A stretch of DNA of 64,000 bases from Strongylocentrotus purpuratus (taxonomy: Eukaryota > Echinodermata > Echinoidea > Camarodonta > Strongylocentrotidae): assembly GCF_000002235.5 (NCBI RefSeq), contig NW_022145606.1:52200333-52264332 (forward strand), written 5' to 3'. Below, one piece after another: positions 22,136 to 31,800 of this stretch; positions within the stretch are counted from its first letter, which is position 1; each line of letters starts with the position of its first letter. The notes beneath the pieces were generated by a model. That model saw nothing but the letters and a program-made list of their open reading frames with translations. It made no database searches and was not told the origin of the DNA. The position numbers and the translations under genes are program-made.

Positions 22136-22620
22136 CCGCCCCTCGGCCTCCACTCCAATCGACTGTCCAGAAAAGGGCTTTATCGGATACATTTTTCAGT
22201 GGATTCCCGGAACTTGTCCTATTCGGATATTATTCTCGACACCTGAGACCTTGATCTTATCCTCGTAGACCTACTCTTCATTGACGTAAGTTTGAGTTTG
22301 ACTTTTTAATAATACCTTTGTGGATTAACTTAATATGTCAAAGATCAGTATATGAATGTGTAACTGATCGGAACCAACTAAACTATTTAAGGCCGTAGGT
22401 CTATGGCAATAATTATACAAATTGGGGGCGATTGCATGATTGTGTTATAGTAGCAGTTCCCAGCGGAACGTGAGTCGTTGCTTACCCTAGCCGTGGGGCG
22501 TGGGATCCAGGAGCAATTCGCTCGTGAATCGTCAAGTAGCAGGAAACGGCGTGCAACTAAGCAGGCGCATCTGGATCTGGATGTGTACGATGCACTGGGC
22601 ATATAGGCATCGGTAGCGAA
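22136..22620. other. No gene recognised
   Basis: Mixed-composition DNA with short ORFs only. Nothing was identified. Confidence 0.35.
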
Positions 22621-22621
22621 T

Positions 22622-22705
22622 TGGTAGCGATTCAATGTAACAATAATAATAATAATATGACAAATTTATAGAGCGCTTGTGACAAAAGTTTCAAAGCGCT
22701 GTACA
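22622..22705 (-). mobile_element. SINE tail fragment
   Basis: (AAT)n followed by TTTATAGAGCGCTTGTGAC and TTCAAAGCGCTGTACA is the inverted tail of the SINE family found at 48597-48800. Confidence 0.5.
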
Positions 22706-23289
22706 TGTACACAAATCAAAATTACTTCAAACAAAATCAATATTACTAATGGAATTAACATTTATACTCAAGTCAATTATTACCAAGAAAACAAAAATTA
22801 CCTACATAGACCTAATTCACTTAACCAATTATCATTACAATACTTAAATTAACAAGAAAATCAAATATTTCTATCATAACTTAACAAATTGACATTACTT
22901 AAATTACCAAGAAGATCAAACATTACTAACATTACTAAAGAAATTAACAAAACATGTAAATTCCTTGGAAATTAACACATTATATCAGTAATAGTAATAA
23001 TTTTAAAATGTAGCCTTATATTGGGGGCTAGTTCAGAAGTCTATCCAAACTTTGACCCGTAACTCCGGCGAGGAGATACCCTACTAAAACATACCAAAAA
23101 TTAAGTAAATATTCATCAAATGTCCAAATAAATTAAAATGTTATATGTTTGTTACCTGTTTTATGTCAATTTTCTCATCTTTTTCAGAGTATTTTTCCTA
23201 AAAACGAAGACTTATAATATGCACTTTCTCATGGGATTCACGGCAAAATGCAGCACATTACAACTGCATACTATCCCGACGGTCTGGTA
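22706..23289. other. AT-rich upstream region of SLC37A4
   Basis: Repetitive AAATTACCAAGAAAATCAAA-like sequence (22740-22960), then unassigned DNA. It may contain the promoter or 5' non-coding exon of the SLC37A4 gene, but no core element can be fixed. Confidence 0.35.
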
Positions 23290-23376
23290 CGGGCACGCGC
23301 GTGTGTTAACTTAGCGACTGTAATCTTATTTTAATCTTAGTTTATGGTCGCTAACTGAACACACACGCGCGCCCGC
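23290..23376. repeat. Palindrome ~230 bp upstream of SLC37A4 start codon
   Basis: GGGCACGCGCGTGTGTT and AACACACACGCGCGCCC are inverted, and TTAGCGAC pairs with GTCGCTAA inside. The loop is about 30 bases. It could be a small MITE or a promoter structure. Confidence 0.65.
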
Positions 23377-23606
23377 ACCCCAGCGTCGCACACAGTAAAG
23401 TGTGTGCATAGTACGCATACATACATACGGTGTTGACCATTAAAAAGTCAGTGCGTCTTTGCTAGCTGGCTCATCAATTCAGTAATAATGCTCTAAACTT
23501 TACTTCACATTATTTTCTACTCTCTTAATTTACAGCTGCACTAGATGCAACCCTCTTACAGTTGCCTCTGCAATAGGTCTATATCTACAGTGAATTCTGA
23601 GAGGAA

Positions 23607-23751
23607 ATGTTAACATTGTACAATCAATGGCGTCTTATCAACGTTGGGACACTCTTCATTGGCTATGGTCTCTATATCTTAAACAGAAAGAGTTTTGTTT
23701 TTCTCCTGCCAGAGATTATTGAAGATGAGCATCTCAAAAATAATGATCTTG
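23607..23751 (+). CDS. SLC37A4: SLC37A4 exon 1 (residues 1-49 part)
   Basis: Encodes the N-terminus and first membrane segment, with GYGLYILNRKSFVFLLPEI corresponding to [20 protein letters not shown] in human. It ends in phase 1 before GTAAGT. A second GTAAGTTAC lies 28 bases downstream (23780). An in-frame TGA at 23598-23600 precedes the ATG. Confidence 0.93.
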
Positions 23752-24368
23752 GTAAGTTACCTTGAGGAATTATTCATCAGTAAGTTACAGTAACCCATTG
23801 CTTACTGTAACCTGGTGGTCCCTGTGTTAAGTCCATATTAATGAGATAATGCAATAGCCAATGAGTTAATACCCACCCACCACCAGACCAGTAGGTTTCA
23901 AGATATCAGCACTTTAGATAAGTTCAGGAAAAGAAAGATTTTACCAGAGCTTAGTTTGCTGATTGAAGTTTGGTAGCTGGAGCAAACAAGGGAGTTTCTC
24001 CATTCTACAATGGGAGAAGAAATATATGTAATCAAAATAATGAGACTATGTTCATCAATCTCACCTGTTTTTCTCCTAAATGTCAAATGTCACAACTACA
24101 TGCACACTTGGCTCTTTGTTACTGTGTAAGGATGCTAAAACAGGCTTACTGTGATTGCAGAACTAAAAAGGAATGATAAGAAATTCTGTGCTTAAGTTAG
24201 AAAATTGCTTTTATGTGACCAAACGTGCGAAATGTGTGCTCATGAGTTGAATACAGCAGCCAAACATCCAGATTATGTTTGTTTTGTTTCTTTAAATTGG
24301 TGTTGTTTATATTGACATTCTTGTCTTTCAATTTATTTCTCATTCTCTTTCTTTTTTGTGCCCCACCC

Positions 24369-24403
<35 letters not shown>

Positions 24404-27400
24404 CCTTCCTCTCTCTTCCTCTCTCTCTATTTCTCTTCCTATCCCTCTCTCTCCCTCTTTCTCTCCCTCTCCCCCTCTCTCTCTTGTATGACCAGGTACC
24501 ATTACGAGTAGCTTGACGTTAGCCTACTCAATCAGTAAGTTTATAGGAGGAATCCTATCTGATCAAATCAGTCCTCGTGTCATGTTTCCCTTGGGGCTGT
24601 TTGCTACTGGTGCTCTCTCACTTCAGTTCTCGGTATCAACCTCAGTCCAGAGCTTTATCCTGGTCTCTTTCCTCATGGGTCTTGCACAAGGCGTGGGCTG
24701 GCCAGCGGTAGCTAAAGTCTTGAAACAGGTGAGTGACGGATTAAAGTTAGGCCTGATATGATCCCCCCCCCCCCCCCAGCGAAAGTCTTGAAATTAAAGA
24801 TTAAAGATAGGCCCGATGTAAAGACTCTTCAACCCCCCCCCCCCCTCCCCTCTAATCAGGTGAGTGAGGGATTAAAGCTAGGCCCAATGTAATGACCCCC
24901 CTCCCATACTCTAAAAAAGAGAGACATTAAGAATAAAATAATATAAACAGTGTACAGAATAGATAGTTATTTAATTATTCATCATTTATACACATTCCAT
25001 AATCGTACATTCCATGATATTCAGGTGAAAGTTCTTTTCAAAAAGGAATACTCTTTATTGATGTAGTGAAAATACCTTTTGAATGATTTATTATTAAATG
25101 CCCAGAGAGTAAACTATCCCAGTTTAATAAACCTGCATGTACAGTATGTAATAAATATTCTGTTCTATTCTTGCTATGTGCTAAAATCATTGAAATGTTC
25201 TGTTGTGCTCTTTTCTTGACCACTCCAAGATAGATCTATGGTGGAGCTAAGTAAAGGACATTCAAAGAAATTTCAAATCTTTAGATACTTTAGATTATGT
25301 CGGATTTGGCACTCATAATGCTGGCAATGTTGGTGGAAATTTAGGTTCATTTTTGTTGTGGCTATCAACTCTGAAATGATTTAAAGCTAATCTTGAGCTC
25401 TGGTATGGGAATCGTATTTTAAGAGAAAATTGCTATGATTTATTCTGGATTGTTTATCTTGCAGCAGATTAGTTGTTTGAACCAGTAAAATAAAAACAAA
25501 TGCACAAATACTTACTTGGCACATCTTTGATAAAAAGCACAACTCCCATTTGTACATACATGTAGTGACCTGTGTTAAGCACATGATGTCAGGCCTACTT
25601 ACCCAGATATCCTTATCTATGCCCATTAATCAGCCACTAAACTTTCAGTGTAATTTTTGTTTGATTCTGTGAGAATTTATTTTCTATTATTACCAGAACT
25701 CAAGCTTTAATATTTTTTTCTTTTCTTTTCAGTGGTATCCCCAATCTGAGATAGGCCTTTGGTGGAGTCTGATATCTGCTGCTGCTAACGTAGCTGGTAC
25801 GTTAGGTCCACTAGGTCTCGCATTGCTGGCTATCAACTTTGGATGGAGAGGTGCCATGCAGTTTTGTGGTAAGCAAAGAAGTGTCTAATGATATATATAG
25901 CTCTATACATATTGTCCTCACATATGACATACACTCTGATGTTGTGATAGTCTACGAATTCAGTCCTTGATGGGTGCAAAGATCTCGAAAATCAGCCGAT
26001 GAGAAGGTGACTTATCACTGGACTGTTCATGTTCCCACCAAGAGAGGGCCAGGTCAGCGCGACATCAAGGAACGGAAATAGCGGTGACCTCGGGTGACCT
26101 CGTTGCGGAAGGGGTCGTTTATTGTTTGGCCACTGATCCCGGATAATCCTGCCCTGCTCTCCACTTTTCTTGCCTCCCTGTTTAGAGGGAGGGTAGTTTT
26201 GCTCTACATATAGGGTAATGCACAATGGTTTGCTCAACATTTCTTACATCAATATACATGAACAGTCAAACCTGTCTATAGCAACCACCCAAGGGAAACA
26301 AAATGTGGTCTTTGTAGACAGTTGGTCTTTTTAGACAGGTTCCTTTTGTGCATGTTTCAATAAGAATCCAATTTTAAGGGAAACACAAAATGTGGTCCTT
26401 GTAGACAGGTGTTCTTTGTAGACAGGTGGTCACTAAAGCAGGTTTGACTGTGCATGTAATTGATATAAAGAAAAATATCTACTTCAACACATGAGTTTAT
26501 CCATTTACATGTGTTTGTAGAAGAAGGGAGGCAGTCACTATGAACATGACTGACAAAGAAAGCGGACAAAATATACAGTTCATCAAGTAGACAAAGGAAC
26601 ATCCCTTCACTGCTATTTTAAATGTAAAAAGGTGAATATGCATGTGACACCTGTTGTACACATTTTTACGTAATAGCAGTGAAGGGATGTTCCTTTGTCT
26701 ACCTGAGAAACTGTATATTTTGTCTGCTTTCTTTGTCAGTCATGTTCATAGTGAGTAATATTCCATGTGAATTGAAATATTCAGTCTCTTTTAATATGTC
26801 TCAGCTGGTGGTGCTATCATTGTAGCTGCGACGGCAGGTTTTATGATACGCAGCTCACCTACAGATGTAGGACTTCCGTCTATACAAACCTCAAGTGATC
26901 AACCAAATAAATCTACAGATGATGGTAAGTGAAGCAGGCTTACTTTCTTTTAAAGCTCCTCTGAAGTGTTGGGACCCCCAAAGTCGCCGAAAATTTGATG
27001 GCAAAATTTCACTTAAACACTTGACTGCTAACCACGTACATGTCAGTGTTCTGGCTCTTGCATGCCTGTGCGCACCATGTACATGTACATGCTTACTGTA
27101 TTGCATGTGCAAGACCGTAGCACTGCATAAGGCCTAGCCCTACTGTGTAAATTTGCACTGCAATGATGTTATACAGGTCTCGAACAGTAGAAGGTGCTCT
27201 TCCATAAAAATACCAGCTTTTTTGTGTTCAGTGAACAGTTTTTGTACAGTACAAAATTGCTGTAGCAAAAGCGGTATGAATGCGTTTTAAGCCGCAGTCA
27301 AGTGGTTAAATTGTATCATAATGTGAAAGATTATGTCATTTAAGACGCACTTCTGCAAAGATTTCCATGTACAAAAAATGTGTTTGAAGACTAATAACAG

Positions 27401-28771
27401 AATACATGATTTGGGTTTTCTGTTTTATGCAGAAAACCTATGAAGTGATGAGTGCATACATTATGTTTGGGTCCTTAAACAGTAAACTTCAGTGAAATCT
27501 GAGAAGCTGTTATATCAGTGAGGTTGGGTATAAATGAAGAACTTCTAGTGATAAGCTACATGTATAAAGTGGACAATAAAACTTACGATATGTTCAATTA
27601 TATAAAATATTCATTTGAAGGTAAAAAATACAACTCAGATTCTTTATGGGTTGATTTTAAGTTCATGGTGAAATCATATTTGGAAAGTGTGATTAACTAT
27701 ACATTTGGAAAAGAAGGTGAAGTTCAAAAATCTATCAATGGTTGCTGTAAAACCTTTATTTATTTTTTACTGTATGTTTATATGTAATTGCTAATAAATA
27801 CCTCGAAAGAGGATAATAATGATAATATGTCTTGTTTACCCAGGGTAGCCTTATCAGTATTCATACTGTTCTCCCTGAGGGCCCTGCAATCATATTATTA
27901 CCCCGGTCATCAGATTCAGGCTTACCTGCATACAATGTATGCACAGTCTCCACTCCCTAGGGAGCATTCCAGCCAGGCATCATTTTTACAAGCTCACACT
28001 TGCTAATCTAAGCACATTAGCTTTCGCCTCCTACCGGGTACCCATTTAACACCTGGGTGGAGAGTGGCAAATGTAGATCAATGTCTTCCCAAAGGACATT
28101 AGTGCCGCGGTGAGACTTGAACCGCGGACCTTGTGATCCACAGTCCGGTGACATATCCACTCTTCCATGACACCTCTACAAGATGAGAAAAAGAAGGGGG
28201 AAAAATAATAATGTTTGATATTCTCTGTCCTTCCAGCAGGAAGAGGAGATTCATCCAGTGTTCTGCAGAACCTGTGGGCCATCCTGTCAAGTCCTGCACT
28301 CTGGGTTATATCACTACTCTTCCTCATCAGTAACTTCCTTGTCAATGGTATCACAGACTGGGGCCAACTCTTCTTGATACAAGAGAAAGGTCTTAGTCAT
28401 ACAACAGGTGAGAGATAGGGTAAGACTGGTCTGAGACTAGAGACTGGGGCCAACTCTTCTTGATACAAGAGAAAGGGTTTAGTCTTACAACAGGTGAGAG
28501 ATAGGGTAAGGATGGTGTAAGGCTAGAGACTGGGAAAAAACTTGTCTGAGACTAGTCTCCATTTGATAGCGAAGCAAAGTCTCAGTTGTAGAATAGGCCT
28601 ATGTAAGAGATGGGATAAGACTGGTGTGATAGTAGAAACTGAGACCACCTCTATTTGCAGGCCTGATAAAAACCCGATTTAAATCGGTTTCCCGATTTTT
28701 TTTATTTTTCCCGATTTTTTCCCGATTTTTTTTTTCTTCCCGATTTAAAAAAAAAAAAAAAAAAAAAAAAA

Positions 28772-28810
<39 letters not shown>

Positions 28811-31800
28811 GATTTTTTTTCTCCCCTATTTTATCATGATTTCCCCGATTCTCCCCTTATTTTCTCTATTCTTCCCTATTTTCCCCCAAATTTTCTTACT
28901 CGAAAGGGGGGAATGTTGTTAGATGCCATTTTTTCCCCGCGAATCCTCTTTTTTTTTTTTTGTCAAGGGGGGCGTGGTTGAGGGAAAAACGAAAAACCTA
29001 TTTTTTTTTTAGTGCTCACTATCACCCCTGATTTGGTAGAGAAGCAAGGTCTCAGTTGTAGAATATGTTAGATATAGGATAAGACTGGTATGAGACTAGA
29101 GACTGGGACCACCTCCATTTGATAGAGAAGCAAGGTCTCAGTTGTAGAATATGTTAGAAATAGGATAAGACTGGTGTGAAAGTAGAGACTGGGACCATTT
29201 CTTTTTGATACAGTTGGCCTAGGGAGCACACTTTATATTCATTGAAGTGATATATAAGTTTGGATCAAACAGACGATATTATAAACACTTGAAAACATGA
29301 ACGATGACAATTGGGGTTCGAGAGAACCAGGGGGCCGTTTCTCGAAACCGTCATAACTACAAGATCAACGACATCTCGCCACTGTCACGCAACTTGTCAG
29401 CTAAGTGTTTCACGAAGCCGTCTTTGCCAAGATGAGCGACAACTTCCGCGACAAGCGAGTTGTCACTGCTCCGAACCTGTCATATCTTTTTAATTGCTGT
29501 AAAGCGCCATCACAGTCAGTTTGTTGCCATTCCATGGGCCGCGAAATGGACGATTAGTTTCACTATCATTTTGAGAAAAATGTAGACGAGTTCGGTACGT
29601 AATTCTCTGGGATGCGAAATGCAAATGTACAAAAGTGAGAATACAAATTATACAGAAACTTTAAAAAGCTGAATATAAACATTAAATCACAAATCATTAA
29701 ACTATAACATATAAATAAGAGAGGTAAGAATGTTACACACCGTTTTCCATAGTCGATCCATAGTCTTTTCTTAGGATACCGTCATACCTTTGGGGCCTAT
29801 GTGCATTATTTTTTCCTCTCTATTTACTTCTTCCAAATTATATTTTCAATATCAAATAAATTATATAACGAGTATTTATGAGACTCTAGAATAAAAACTG
29901 GCCGAGAAAAGACATTTTGCCTAAAATTCCTCGTCACAATAAACAAAAAAGTACGTATTGATAAACTATCACATTACGGTATCCTTCAACTAACTTTTGA
30001 TTCGACTGTCCAAAAAAAAACACTCACCGGTTTTTCTTCAATTTAAGAATCTTTACAGGAATATGCAAATCGTTTGATGATGTGAATATGATAATGACAC
30101 TATTTATATATATTTTAGGAGAATTTATATGTATATATTTCTTTTTGAACAATTTTAGCCCCAAAACTTGTTTTGGGTTATTCTTGATAAATCAAATGGA
30201 TCGTGACAAAGACTATGTTCTTGAGCTGCTAGTATCGCGATATATCGATATCATGTCTGTCATGGCTTTGTGAAACGGTTTATCCGCTTCATGACATCTC
30301 CGTAGGTCGCCGACAAAGATATGACTGTCATGGAGTTGGTTTCGAGAAACGGCCCCCAGGGTCACAGGGTCATAACAATGAAAATTCTGAAAATCTTGTT
30401 AATTTTGTTTTCCAGGTAGTTCTTTTACCAGTGCGTATTCCCTTGGTGCTACAGTAGGCAGTATAACATCTGGATACATCACAGATAAACTAGTAGCAAA
30501 GGTACGGTACAGGTGTTTCCATTTACTCTACCACTAGTAGCAAAGGTACGGTACAGGTGTTTCCATTTACTCTACCACTAGTAGCAAAGGTACGGTACAG
30601 GTGTTTCCATTTACTCTACCACTAGTAGCAAAGGTAAGGTACAGGTGTTTCCATTTACTCTACCACTTCGTTCTGACCCACCTGACACACTTTAATCTCA
30701 CCCCCTTTTTCCCTATTCATTTTCTACACACAGGCCTTTTCATGAGACAGTTGTTGTGACTGGCTTTTTTTGCTAGTGAATATTCATGACATTATGCAAA
30801 TTATTAAGATCGCACAGTTCTCGAGCGCGGTCATCTTTTTGTCGCACAAAAAATACGATCAATTGGCTTTAGCGCAGGAAAGTCTGAACAGCTCGGGCTG
30901 ACTAATCACCAAGTAATGCTTGCCCTTAGGCTACCAAGCCAGTCATTGTGTGAAATGTTCTTTGATAATGAGAAATAACGAGTTTGGGTAGGATTGCACA
31001 ATATCATTATTTCATAAATAAATGTTGAATATCTGAAAACAGCCACAAATAAATTGAACATTATGATGGGCTGGTGGCGTGCGCCTGTAATCCAGCTTAC
31101 AGTGGAAGTTACAAACTGATTCAGCCGAGGACGCAGGTTCGAAACTGAGTCACGTCTTTCGGATGGTGACGTTAAAGGTCGGTCCCCAGACGTAAATAAT
31201 CATATCTGATTGATACACGTCTGTAAAAACCAAATACACACACACACGCTGGTAATTGTAAACTACTGCAGAATATGTTGCCTAGTAACCAAAGATGTGG
31301 CAGAGGAAGGAATGGTCGTATATTTAGGTCAGTTCATTCACTGACATGTGAGGCCCCCCTCCCCCTGAGTTTACATAAACAAATAATGTTGGAATTTACA
31401 GGCTTAATGAATGCCATCATACAGTGTGTATTATATTAACACTAATTAGATCAATTTATGTAGTGCATCTATTATATAAATATATATAAATGTATTCTCT
31501 ACTGCACTGTGATGAAAACCAAACTACCGACAGTGCTACTTTACAGATACAGTCAAACCTGGTTTAGTGACCACCTGTCTACAAAGAAAGACTACATTCT
31601 TTGTTTCCCTTGAAAATTGTTTCTTGTTGAAACATGTACTAAAAGAACCTGTCTACAAAGACCACTTGATGTGTTCCCTTGGGCGCTCGCTATAGACACG
31701 TTTGACTATATTTATGTTTCACATTTCTTTCATTATTTCATTATCATTTTTCTAAATTGAAAATTAAAATATCATGTTACAAATGATATTACATTGAGTC

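Noticed and set aside
27518..27787. 89-codon ORF in intron 4
   Set aside because: No known similarity, AT-rich composition, and within an intron of a well-supported gene.
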